Shown here one piece after another: positions 23,171-30,012 of a stretch of 52,338 bases of DNA. Origin of the DNA: Paludibacteraceae bacterium. Lineage in GTDB: Bacteria; Bacteroidota; Bacteroidia; Bacteroidales; Paludibacteraceae. The stretch covers positions 1 to 52,338 of the forward strand of contig JAFSLP010000003.1 in the NCBI GenBank assembly GCA_017448345.1, given 5' to 3'. A program made the translations under genes and the position numbers. Position 1 is the first letter of the stretch. The number at the start of each line of letters is the position of its first letter. The notes below the pieces were generated by a model that was not told where the DNA came from, ran no database searches, and was given only the letters and a program-made list of their open reading frames with translations.

Positions 23171-24055
23171 ATGAAAATAGTATGTTTTGACACAGAGACG
23201 ACCGGACTGGATGTGCAGAAAGAGCATATCATCCAGTTGTCGTTAGTGAAGGTAGAGACCGACAACTGGGAGGTACTGGACCAGCGTGACTGGTATATCC
23301 TGCCGGAAGGGGATTTCAGTATTCCTGCGGAGGCGGAGGCGGTACATCATATCAGCAAGGACTTTCTGCTGGAGCACGGCGTGGGACTGAGGAGCGTGCA
23401 TGACGAGCTGCTGTCGTTCACGGCGGGATGCGACATGCTCAGTTACAACGGCAACGGGTATGACGCACCCATCCTGCATTATAACCTGAATCGTCTGGGT
23501 CTGGACTTCCCGTTCGAGGGGCGTATGTGGTACGACGCGCTGCTGCTGGAGCGCATCCACACGGAGGGCATGACCGACCCGGAGACAGGCGAGAAGGTGC
23601 ATAACAACCTGACTGCGGCGTACACGCGTTATTACGGTCATCCGTTCGAGGGCGCGCATAACTCGCTGGACGATGTGCTGGCGACGATAGAGGTGTTCAA
23701 GGCGCAGGTGGCGGCTCACGGATGGGAATGGACACGGAGGGACGAGTTCGGATTCATCTCGTTCGACAGGTGGCTGGTCAAACGGGGGGACTATTACTAC
23801 CTCAACCAAGGCGCACACAGGGGCGAAAGCATCGAATCGATGATGCGCATCGACCAAAGCTATCTGGACTGGATCACCGACAAATGCAAATGGACGGACG
23901 AACAGACAAGGCAAATCATCTTGGACAGGGGACAAAGGACAAGGGACAATGTACAAGAGAAACGGGACGAAGGAAACAGTCCTGTTTTGAACCCTTCAAG
24001 GGGTAAAAAACGAAGCAAAGGGAGCATTACAGAGGCTGATTTGAGTCTTTTTTGA
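23171..24055 (+). CDS. DnaQ-like 3'-5' exonuclease domain protein
   Basis: 294 residues. The DEDDh exonuclease fold occupies residues 1-185: FDTETTGL (first Asp and Glu), SYNGNGYDAPIL (second Asp) and GAHNSLDDVLAT (His and last Asp). Residues 186-245 (WLVKRGDYYYLNQGAHRGES) form a second small domain common in Bacteroidetes members. The tail after residue 249 is basic and low-complexity, and begins with a repeat-encoded stretch ILDRGQRTRDNVQEK (23918-23970). It may act in DNA proofreading or RNA turnover; the sequence does not say which. Confidence 0.88.
   Translation: MKIVCFDTETTGLDVQKEHIIQLSLVKVETDNWEVLDQRDWYILPEGDFSIPAEAEAVHHISKDFLLEHGVGLRSVHDELLSFTAGCDMLSYNGNGYDAPILHYNLNRLGLDFPFEGRMWYDALLLERIHTEGMTDPETGEKVHNNLTAAYTRYYGHPFEGAHNSLDDVLATIEVFKAQVAAHGWEWTRRDEFGFISFDRWLVKRGDYYYLNQGAHRGESIESMMRIDQSYLDWITDKCKWTDEQTRQIILDRGQRTRDNVQEKRDEGNSPVLNPSRGKKRSKGSITEADLSLF
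23918..23970. repeat. GGGACAAAGGACAAGGG phrase inside the exonuclease gene
   Basis: Tandem variants of GGACAAAGG / GGGACAATGTACAAG. The same phrase in opposite genomic orientation, but sense to its gene, is inside the CPBP protease gene (29359-29411). Confidence 0.75.
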
Positions 24056-24083
24056 CAAAAAATAACAGATTTTTGCATAAATA

Positions 24084-24115
24084 TTTGCGTATTTCATTTT
24101 TTTGTAGTACCTTTG
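24084..24115 (+). promoter_or_regulatory. Promoter for the tRNA-Cys transcript
   Basis: TTTGC (24084-24088) and TACCTTTG (24108-24115). Transcription would start at about 24122, at the foot of the hairpin of element C. Confidence 0.75.
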
Positions 24116-24119
24116 TACC

Positions 24120-24248
24120 CGCTTTTCGGAAATAAACCATCCGCATGGTTCCCTCGGGACGTAAACCAGCGGAGCGTTTGCGGACCGAAAAGCGAGAACA
24201 CGGCGAAAATTCACATGAGCGATAGTATCGCGAATCGTATTGAGCCGT
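24120..24248 (+). ncRNA. Candidate structured leader RNA, copy C (before tRNA-Cys)
   Basis: Stem 1: CGCTTTTCGG (24120-24129) with CCGAAAAGCG (24185-24194), perfect, enclosing ACCAT/ATGGT, TCCC/GGGA and AAAC/GTTT hairpins. Linker AGAAC. Stem 2: ACGGC (24200-24204) with GCCGT (24244-24248), enclosing GCGAT/ATCGC (24219-24223, 24227-24231). The two-stem plan resembles copies A, B and D, but the primary sequence is much less alike. It lies between a promoter and tRNA-Cys. Confidence 0.45.
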
Positions 24249-24260
24249 AGTTCGCGCAAC

Positions 24261-24332
24261 GGCCGGTTGGATGAGCGACTTAGTCAGCGGTCTGCAAAAC
24301 CGTATAGAGCGGTTTGACTCCGCTACCGGCCT
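24261..24332 (+). tRNA. tRNA-Cys (anticodon GCA)
   Basis: Acceptor GGCCGGT pairs with ACCGGCC, the anticodon stem GCGGT/ACCGT encloses CTGCAAA, the T stem is AGCGG/CCGCT, and the discriminator is T (U73), as is usual for tRNA-Cys. CCA is not encoded. A strong terminator follows. Confidence 0.95.
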
Positions 24333-24336
24333 CTCG

Positions 24337-24369
24337 GAAAAAGTCACTCTGCAAGGGAGTGACTTTTTC
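24337..24369 (+). terminator. Terminator after tRNA-Cys
   Basis: GAAAAAGTCACTC (24337-24349) pairs perfectly with GAGTGACTTTTTC (24357-24369) around a 7-base loop; the T-run is part of the stem. Confidence 0.85.
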
Positions 24370-24377
24370 GTTAAAAG

Positions 24378-24430
24378 GTCGCTGTAGCGACGTTATAGAC
24401 TTAAAATGGTTGGCTGACGCAAACGTTAAA
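24378..24430. repeat. 53-base two-hairpin repeat, copy 2
   Basis: Partner of 19018-19070. GTCGC-TGTA-GCGAC, then GTTATAGACTTAAAATGG, then a weaker GTTGGC/GCAAAC hairpin and GTTAAA. It ends 6 bases before the sufB ATG. Confidence 0.8.
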
Positions 24431-24436
24431 TGGTAC

Positions 24437-25876
24437 ATGGACAACGTCATCAAAGATATTACCTCTCAGGAGTACAAGTACGGCTTCACGACGGATGTGG
24501 AGACGGAGGTGGTGCCGGCTGGTCTGAACGAGGACATCATACGGCTTATCTCCGCCAAGAAAGGCGAGCCGGACTGGCTGCTGGCATTCCGGCTGAAAGC
24601 CTTCCGCAAATGGCAGACGATGTCTGTGCCGACATGGGCACATCTCGACATTCCCGAGATAGATTTCCAAGCTATATCCTATTATGCCGCTCCAAAAACC
24701 AAGAAATCAAATGACCAAATGGTAAATGACCTTGACCCGGAGATTATGAAGACCTTCGACAAACTCGGTATCCCCTTGGAGGAACGTGCGGCGCTGGCGG
24801 GCAACATGGCGGTGGATGCCGTGATGGACTCGGTGAGCGTGAAGACCACCTTCCGCGAGACCTTGGCTCAGAAAGGTATCATCTTCTGCTCCATCAGCGA
24901 GGCGGTGCGCGAACACCCGGAGCTGGTGCAGGAATACTTGGGGTCGGTGGTGCCGCCGACCGATAATTTCTATGCGGCGCTGAACTCGGCAGTCTTCACC
25001 GACGGGTCGTTTGTGTATGTGCCCAAAGGGGTGCGGTGCCCGATGGAGCTGAGCACCTATTTCCGTATCAACGCAGGCAAGACCGGGCAGTTCGAACGGA
25101 CGCTCCTGATAGCCGACGAGGGAGCCTACCTCAGTTACTTGGAGGGCTGTACGGCACCTATGCGCGACGAGAACCAGCTGCATGCCGCCATCGTGGAGAT
25201 AGTGGTCCGAAAGGATGCCGAGGTCAAGTATTCGACCGTGCAGAACTGGTATCCGGGCGACAAGAACGGAAAGGGCGGCATCTATAACTTCGTCACCAAA
25301 CGCGGCATCACCTATGAGAACGCACCCCTGAGCTGGACGCAGGTGGAGACTGGGTCCGCCATCACATGGAAATACCCCAGTTGCATCCTCCGCGGAGACA
25401 ACTCCACGGCGGAGTTCTACTCCGTGGCGCTGACCAACAACTACCAGCAAGCCGACACGGGCACGAAGATGATTCATATCGGCAGGAACACCCGCAGCCG
25501 CATCATCAGCAAGGGCATCTCCGCCGGTCACAGCCAGAACGCCTACCGGGGTCTGGTCAAGATGGGCGTCCATGCCGATAATGCGCGCAACTACAGCCAG
25601 TGCGACAGCCTGCTGTTAGGCGACCTCTGCGGCGCGCACACCTTCCCGGACATGATTATATCCAACCCTACCGCCACCGTGGAGCATGAGGCTACGACCA
25701 GCAAAATCAACGAAGACCAGCTTTTCTACTGCCGCCAGCGCGGAATAGGAGTGGAGGATGCAGTGGGGCTGATTGTCAACGGATACGCCAAAGAGGTGAT
25801 GGACAAACTGCCGATGGAGTTTGCCGTAGAGGCGCAGAAACTGCTGCAAGTCAACCTCGAAGGGTCTGTGGGATAA
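24437..25876 (+). CDS. sufB: Fe-S cluster assembly scaffold SufB
   Basis: 479 residues from the ATG at 24437 ([17 protein letters not shown]); an upstream in-frame ATG at 24314 would read through the tRNA-Cys gene and is rejected. SufB core motifs are present ([47 protein letters not shown] and the C-terminal [13 protein letters not shown]-like stretch with the conserved Cys). With SufC and SufD it builds iron-sulfur clusters. No sufC or sufD follows; the next gene is murI on the other strand. One NDQMV repeat unit (residues about 91-98) lies in a surface linker before [12 protein letters not shown]. Confidence 0.95.
   Translation: MDNVIKDITSQEYKYGFTTDVETEVVPAGLNEDIIRLISAKKGEPDWLLAFRLKAFRKWQTMSVPTWAHLDIPEIDFQAISYYAAPKTKKSNDQMVNDLDPEIMKTFDKLGIPLEERAALAGNMAVDAVMDSVSVKTTFRETLAQKGIIFCSISEAVREHPELVQEYLGSVVPPTDNFYAALNSAVFTDGSFVYVPKGVRCPMELSTYFRINAGKTGQFERTLLIADEGAYLSYLEGCTAPMRDENQLHAAIVEIVVRKDAEVKYSTVQNWYPGDKNGKGGIYNFVTKRGITYENAPLSWTQVETGSAITWKYPSCILRGDNSTAEFYSVALTNNYQQADTGTKMIHIGRNTRSRIISKGISAGHSQNAYRGLVKMGVHADNARNYSQCDSLLLGDLCGAHTFPDMIISNPTATVEHEATTSKINEDQLFYCRQRGIGVEDAVGLIVNGYAKEVMDKLPMEFAVEAQKLLQVNLEGSVG
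24709..24730. repeat. NDQMV unit inside sufB
   Basis: One full unit AAATGACCAAATGGT plus AAATGAC, in frame, encoding Asn-Asp-Gln-Met-Val-Asn-Asp. Confidence 0.95.
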
Positions 25877-25892
25877 CCGGTGGACCGGTACG

Positions 25893-26795
25893 CTATTCCG
25901 CTAATAATATACTCTCCGCTGATATTTTTTCTCCGATAAACTGAGATGCCGATTGCGCAAAGCGGTCGGCATTTTCTGTGGTCAGATAGGTGCATGTACC
26001 GCCCTGCGAGAGCTGCGAACGGTACTCCGGATGACGGCTGAGGTAGTCCTCTAAAGACGATGCGACGAGCGTGCCTTGCTCAACAATCCGAATACCCGGA
26101 TGGGTTCGGAAATCTTCAAACCACTTGTCTATCTTTCCTTTGAGCAAAGGGTAATGCGTGCAGCCGAGGACCAGCGTGTCGATGAGAGGGTCCTTTTCTA
26201 ATATCTGCCGCAGGTACTGGTCCACGAAATAATCGGCTCCGGGACGGGTATGCTCGCCGTTCTCGATGAGCGGCACCCACAGCGGACAGGACTGCTGGGT
26301 GACCACTAACTCCTTTGCACAGGGCACATGGTCATTTTGTACCTTTTGCAGCTCCAGCACATAACTCTCCGAACTGACGGTGGCAGGCGTGGCAAGGATG
26401 CCTACATGCCCTGTCTGCGTAAGGGCTGGCACAGCTTCCACGGTAGGACGGATGACACCCAAGACATTGACCATTTGGTCATTTACCATTTGGTCATTTG
26501 TCATTCGGGCATTTATCAGCGGCAGATCCCGCTGCTGGATGGTGCGCAGCGCCTTGGCGGACGCCGTGTTGCAGGCAAGGATGACCAGCGCGCACTCGTG
26601 CTCCAAGAGATAACGGACCGCCTGCAGCGTATAGCGGTAGATGACGTCGAACGAATGAGTGCCGTATGGCGCACGCGCGTTGTCGCCCAGATACAGATAG
26701 TCGTATCCGGGAAGAACCTTCCGTATCTCGCGAAGGATGGTCAGTCCGCCGTAGCCGCTGTCGAAGATACCGATTTTCTTGGTCTTTGAGCACAT
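25893..26795 (-). CDS. murI: Glutamate racemase
   Basis: 300 residues from the ATG at 26795, just after the promoter; the longer frame to 26897 would begin upstream of it. The enzyme makes D-glutamate for peptidoglycan. Catalytic motifs: FDSGYGG (Asp12), ILACNTASA (Cys75) and LGCTHYP (second Cys). Residues about 95-110 (ARMTNDQMVNDQMVN) are repeat-encoded and separate the first and second lobes just before VLGVIRPTVEA. That insertion sits in a normally well-conserved linker. The gene converges with sufB, with 16 bases between the stops. Confidence 0.95.
   Translation of the reverse strand: MCSKTKKIGIFDSGYGGLTILREIRKVLPGYDYLYLGDNARAPYGTHSFDVIYRYTLQAVRYLLEHECALVILACNTASAKALRTIQQRDLPLINARMTNDQMVNDQMVNVLGVIRPTVEAVPALTQTGHVGILATPATVSSESYVLELQKVQNDHVPCAKELVVTQQSCPLWVPLIENGEHTRPGADYFVDQYLRQILEKDPLIDTLVLGCTHYPLLKGKIDKWFEDFRTHPGIRIVEQGTLVASSLEDYLSRHPEYRSQLSQGGTCTYLTTENADRFAQSASQFIGEKISAESILLAE
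26470..26514. repeat. Three NDQMV units inside murI
   Basis: Two exact units and one diverged unit (GTCATTCGGGCATTT on the plus strand), sense to the minus-strand gene and in frame. Confidence 0.95.
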
Positions 26796-26814
26796 ATAGT
26801 TGCCGTTTGCGACT

Positions 26815-26823
26815 GCAAAGATA
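26815..26823 (-). promoter_or_regulatory. -7 box for murI
   Basis: TATCTTTGC on the minus strand, 20 bases upstream of the murI ATG, with TTTGC at a -33 distance (about 26842-26848). Confidence 0.6.
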
Positions 26824-26862
26824 CTGCTTTTTGTGCAAATATGCAAATTTCTGTCATTCTTT

Positions 26863-26894
26863 TTTGGATATATCAAAATATTTTTGTACCTTTG
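26863..26894 (+). promoter_or_regulatory. Promoter for DUF5606/Nif3 operon
   Basis: TTTGG (26863-26867) and TACCTTTG (26887-26894), divergent from murI. The first ATG is at 26973. Confidence 0.75.
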
Positions 26895-26972
26895 CACCCG
26901 ATTTTAATTATTCGTTCATCGTAAATCGTCAAATAATCGTGCCCTTGGGGCTAAGAAACCGTTAATTGCTTT

Positions 26973-27395
26973 ATGTTGAAAAATATCCTTGCCATCACCG
27001 GCAAACCGGGTTTGTATAAGTTAATCAGCCGCGGCAATAACATGCTGATAGTAGAGAGTCTTGTGGACGGCAAACGTATGCCGACTTATGCGCGGGACAA
27101 GATTGTTGCGCTCAGTGATGTGTCCATGTTCACCAACGCCGATGATGTCACACTGAGCGAGGTGCTGACCAATGCCGGCAAGAAAGAGGGACTGAAAGCC
27201 GTTGCCATGGACCCGAAGAAGGCGTCCAATGACGAGTTACAGGCTTGGTTTGACGAGGTGCTGCCGGACTGGGACCGGGACCGCGTCTATCCTTCCGACA
27301 TACGCAAACTCATACAATGGTATAACATCCTCATCCATGCAGGCATCACCGACTTCACCATTGAAGACGAAGCCCCGGAAGAGGAAAAAGAATAA
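26973..27395 (+). CDS. DUF5606 domain protein
   Basis: 140 residues. The N-terminal part (LKNILAITGKPGLYKLISRGNN, then VESLVDGKRMPTYARDKIVAL) is the compact beta domain conserved across Bacteroidetes as DUF5606. The C-terminal half is acidic (DDELQAWFDEVLPDWDRDRVY) and ends in a Glu-rich tail. The function is unknown. The stop codon is followed directly by the GTG start of the Nif3-like gene, so the two are translated from one message. Confidence 0.85.
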   Translation: MLKNILAITGKPGLYKLISRGNNMLIVESLVDGKRMPTYARDKIVALSDVSMFTNADDVTLSEVLTNAGKKEGLKAVAMDPKKASNDELQAWFDEVLPDWDRDRVYPSDIRKLIQWYNILIHAGITDFTIEDEAPEEEKE

Positions 27396-28184
27396 GTGCT
27401 CTTACGAGCCATTATCGATAGCATAGAGTCTGTAGCGCCACGGAGTGCCCAGGAAGAATGGGATAACTCGGGCATGCAGATAGGTGACACAGGACGCGAT
27501 ATAGAGTCCGTCCTCTTGACCACAGACGTTACGCCGGAGGTGGTCAATGAAGCTGTTATGCTGGGGTGTCAGCTCATCGTCTCCCATCATCCTTTGCTTT
27601 TCCACGGTCTGAAGCAGATATGCGGCCAGAGTGCGCAGGCATGTGCTGTGGAGCAGGCGGTACGGCATGGCATAGCCGTCTATTCCGCACACACCTCGCT
27701 GGACTGCGTCCCCGGAGGTATCAACACACGCTTGGCGGACATGCTGGGCATCCGCGACTGCTGCATCCTTGTGCCTTCCGCACCGGATAGCACTACCGGT
27801 CTGGGTGTCATCGGCTCCCTGCCGCAACCCATGCCCTTTGAGACCTTCCTGCAACACGTACGAGACACCCTCCATACCACCTATATCCGCTATACCGCGC
27901 CGTGCAGGGAGACGGTGCAGCGGATTGCACTATGCGGAGGCAGCGGAGCGGAGTTCATAGGCGATGCGGTGGCGCAGGGGGCGGACGTCTTCCTCACTGC
28001 CGACTGCAAATACCATGAGTTTCAGGACGCAGAGGGCAGGATGGCACTGGTGGACATCGACCACTGGATATCCGAACGCCATGCCCGGGATATCTTCGCC
28101 GGCATTCTCCGCCCCTTGGGACTGACCGTACATATCAGCAAGGCGGACCGCACACCCGTACAGGTATATAACGAAACAACATAA
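27396..28184 (+). CDS. Nif3-like dinuclear metal-centre protein
   Basis: 262 residues with a GTG start right after the preceding stop codon. Metal ligands visible: EEWDNSGMQIG, IVSHHPLLFHG, AHTSLDCVPGG and, near the C-terminus, DCKYHEFQDA and LVDIDHWISE. This is the NIF3/YbgI family, which forms toroidal hexamers with two metals per subunit. Its reaction is not settled. The adjoining DUF5606 and zinc-ribbon genes are a common Bacteroidetes arrangement (nif3 followed by the coiled-coil zinc-ribbon gene). Confidence 0.93.
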   Translation: MLLRAIIDSIESVAPRSAQEEWDNSGMQIGDTGRDIESVLLTTDVTPEVVNEAVMLGCQLIVSHHPLLFHGLKQICGQSAQACAVEQAVRHGIAVYSAHTSLDCVPGGINTRLADMLGIRDCCILVPSAPDSTTGLGVIGSLPQPMPFETFLQHVRDTLHTTYIRYTAPCRETVQRIALCGGSGAEFIGDAVAQGADVFLTADCKYHEFQDAEGRMALVDIDHWISERHARDIFAGILRPLGLTVHISKADRTPVQVYNETT

Positions 28185-28228
28185 TATTAATCATTAATCC
28201 CTCTCACTCGGCATAGAGGGCATCCGCT

Positions 28229-28294
28229 AAATTACCAAATGGCTCAATGACCCAATAAATGACCAAATGGTAAATGACCAAATGGTAAATGAAG
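28229..28294. repeat. Intergenic NDQMV array upstream of the zinc-ribbon gene
   Basis: Diverged units AAATTACCAAATGGCTC and AATGACCCAATA, then two exact units (28258-28272, 28273-28287). The array is open in the frame of the downstream gene and would add MVNDQMVNEAIAERD to its N-terminus if an upstream ATG were used. Confidence 0.9.
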
Positions 28295-28311
28295 CGATTG
28301 CCGAACGCGAC

Positions 28312-29046
28312 ATGGCACGAACAAAAGAACTGACGGTAGAGGACCGTCTCAAAATCCTCTATGAACTGCAACAGGTTGACACCAAGATTGACAACCTCCG
28401 GACCCTTGCGGGAGAACTGCCCCAAGAAGTGAAAGATATGGCGGATGAGGTGGAAGGTCTCAAGACACGTCTGTCCAATATCGAGAATGAAATCAAAGAG
28501 TGCGAGACCCAGATCTCCGACCACCGCGTACGCTCCGAGAACGCCAATGCTTCCATCTCACGCTACAAAGAGCAGCAGAACAGCGTCCGTAACAACCGTG
28601 AGTTCGACAACCTCAACAAGGAAATCGAGTATCAGGAACTGGAGATTGAGGCAAGCCAGCGTAAAATCAAACACTACTCGGCGGAACTGGAAGCACGGCT
28701 CGCGGACAAAGCCAAGACCACCAAGGATATCGAGGAGCGTACCGTGGACCTCAACCAGAAACGTTCCGAGCTGGACCAGATCTTGGCGGAGACCAAGACA
28801 GAGACCGAGGCGCTCATCCTGCGTGCCGGTGAGCTGGAGAAGAAAGTGGACGAGCGTCTGCTGGCTGCCTTCAAGCGTATCCGCAAGAATGCACACAACG
28901 GACTGGCGGTAGTGAAAGTGGAGCGTGACTCTTGCGGCGGTTGCCACGCCAAGATTCCGGCACAGCGCCAACTCGACATCCGCACACGAAAGAAAATCAT
29001 CGTTTGCGAGTTCTGCGGACGTATCCTTGTGGACCCGGATATGTAA
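28312..29046 (+). CDS. Coiled-coil protein with C4 zinc ribbon
   Basis: 244 residues from MARTKELTVEDRL (28312). Residues 20-190 are a long heptad-rich coiled coil; the C-terminal zinc ribbon has CGGCHAKIP and CEFCGRIL. It follows nif3 as in other Bacteroidetes. The family is thought to bind nucleic acid or act in a trafficking-like role with Nif3, but this is not established. Upstream in-frame ATGs at 28267 and 28282 lie inside a repeat array and are probably not used, though the array makes the start ambiguous. Confidence 0.85.
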   Translation: MARTKELTVEDRLKILYELQQVDTKIDNLRTLAGELPQEVKDMADEVEGLKTRLSNIENEIKECETQISDHRVRSENANASISRYKEQQNSVRNNREFDNLNKEIEYQELEIEASQRKIKHYSAELEARLADKAKTTKDIEERTVDLNQKRSELDQILAETKTETEALILRAGELEKKVDERLLAAFKRIRKNAHNGLAVVKVERDSCGGCHAKIPAQRQLDIRTRKKIIVCEFCGRILVDPDM

Positions 29047-29050
29047 TCTT

Positions 29051-29917
29051 CTATCGCTTGGTATAGCGGTGAAGCCATACCAGCAGTACGCACACCGCTA
29101 TCAGGCTCAGAACGCCTAACCACCATGTTGCGCCGGCACCTATCGTGTCGGCGTAATTCGTTTCTTCACCGCCGCCGAACAGATAATACGCCCCGATGGC
29201 TACGCTGTTGTTGGTGAAATGCATCAGCATCGGCACCCACAGGCTGCCCGTCCATACGAACACGTACCCGAAGAGTGCCCCCATCAGCATGCGCGGGATG
29301 AATCCGAAGAACTGCATATGGATGGCGGAGAACACGAACGCACTCACCCAGATTGCTACATGTACCCGTGCCTTTGTACCTTGTACTTCGTCCCTTTGTC
29401 CCTTGTATAGGATTTGCTGCAACGCTCCGCGGAAAGCCATCTCCTCGGAAATCGCGGGCATCAGAGCCATCAGACCGATATTGAGCACCATCTCCCACAC
29501 GCTGTCCGCCGCAAGGAAACGCTCTATCAGTGCTGCTGCCGTCTCCTCCTGCATACGCAGTTTCTCTTCGAGAAGAGACAGACTCTCCGGCAGAACGATG
29601 CGGCTGTTGAGGTCCGCTAACAGGTTGATGGCGGGCACGCCGCACAGCATGACGGCTACCGCTAATACATACACCTGCCAGCCGGCACTCCTGTCAAGAC
29701 CTAACCAGCGCAGCGGACGGTGCTCCGCATCCCACAGCCATGCGCACACTACGGGAGGAAGAAGAAAAGTGCAGACCGTCTGAAGCAGCTGAAGCCATTT
29801 GAGAGACGCTGTACTCTGGCTGCCGCCGCTCAGGACAAGCCATAAACCCATGCCGCACAGCGTCAGCACGGACATGACGAACAGCCACACAAGAAGATGG
29901 GTCAGTGTTTTTCGCAT
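29051..29917 (-). CDS. CPBP-family intramembrane protease
   Basis: 288 residues from the ATG at 29917 (MRKTLTHLLVWLFVMSV). It has about seven hydrophobic helices. Motif 1 EEMAFRGAL (about residue 160) and motif 2 FSAIHMQFFGFIPRMLMG are the glutamate and histidine active site of the CAAX-protease/bacteriocin-processing (CPBP) family, followed by LMHFTNNS. Between motifs 1 and 2, residues about 169-187 (KGQRDEVQGTKARVHV) are a repeat-encoded insertion with the phrase also found in the exonuclease gene. The substrate is unknown. Confidence 0.9.
   Translation of the reverse strand: MRKTLTHLLVWLFVMSVLTLCGMGLWLVLSGGSQSTASLKWLQLLQTVCTFLLPPVVCAWLWDAEHRPLRWLGLDRSAGWQVYVLAVAVMLCGVPAINLLADLNSRIVLPESLSLLEEKLRMQEETAAALIERFLAADSVWEMVLNIGLMALMPAISEEMAFRGALQQILYKGQRDEVQGTKARVHVAIWVSAFVFSAIHMQFFGFIPRMLMGALFGYVFVWTGSLWVPMLMHFTNNSVAIGAYYLFGGGEETNYADTIGAGATWWLGVLSLIAVCVLLVWLHRYTKR
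29359..29411. repeat. GGGACAAAGGG phrase inside the CPBP gene
   Basis: On the minus strand: TACAAGGGACAAAGGGACGA then AGTACAAGGTACAAAGG. Same phrase family as 23918-23970. In frame, between the two active-site motifs. Confidence 0.75.
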
Positions 29918-29938
29918 ACCATTTTTCGTTATCGGCTG

Positions 29939-29947
29939 CAAAAGTAC
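29939..29947 (-). promoter_or_regulatory. -7 box for the CPBP gene
   Basis: TACTTTTGC on the minus strand, 22 bases upstream of the ATG at 29917. No clear -33 element. Confidence 0.5.
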
Positions 29948-29954
29948 AAAAAAA

Positions 29955-29986
29955 TTTGCACATGTCAAAATATTTTAGTAATTTTG
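29955..29986 (+). promoter_or_regulatory. Promoter for ileS
   Basis: TTTGC (29955-29959) and TAATTTTG (29979-29986), 27 bases before the ileS ATG at 30013. Confidence 0.75.
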
Positions 29987-30012
29987 CACGCAAAATAATT
30001 TCTTAACACATA

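Noticed and set aside
24314-24436. Longer sufB starting at 24314
   Set aside because: It would overlap tRNA-Cys and its terminator; the ATG at 24437 fits family starts.
28267-28311. Zinc-ribbon protein start inside the NDQMV array
   Set aside because: The family begins near MARTKELTVE; the extra residues come from the repeat. Not fully excluded.
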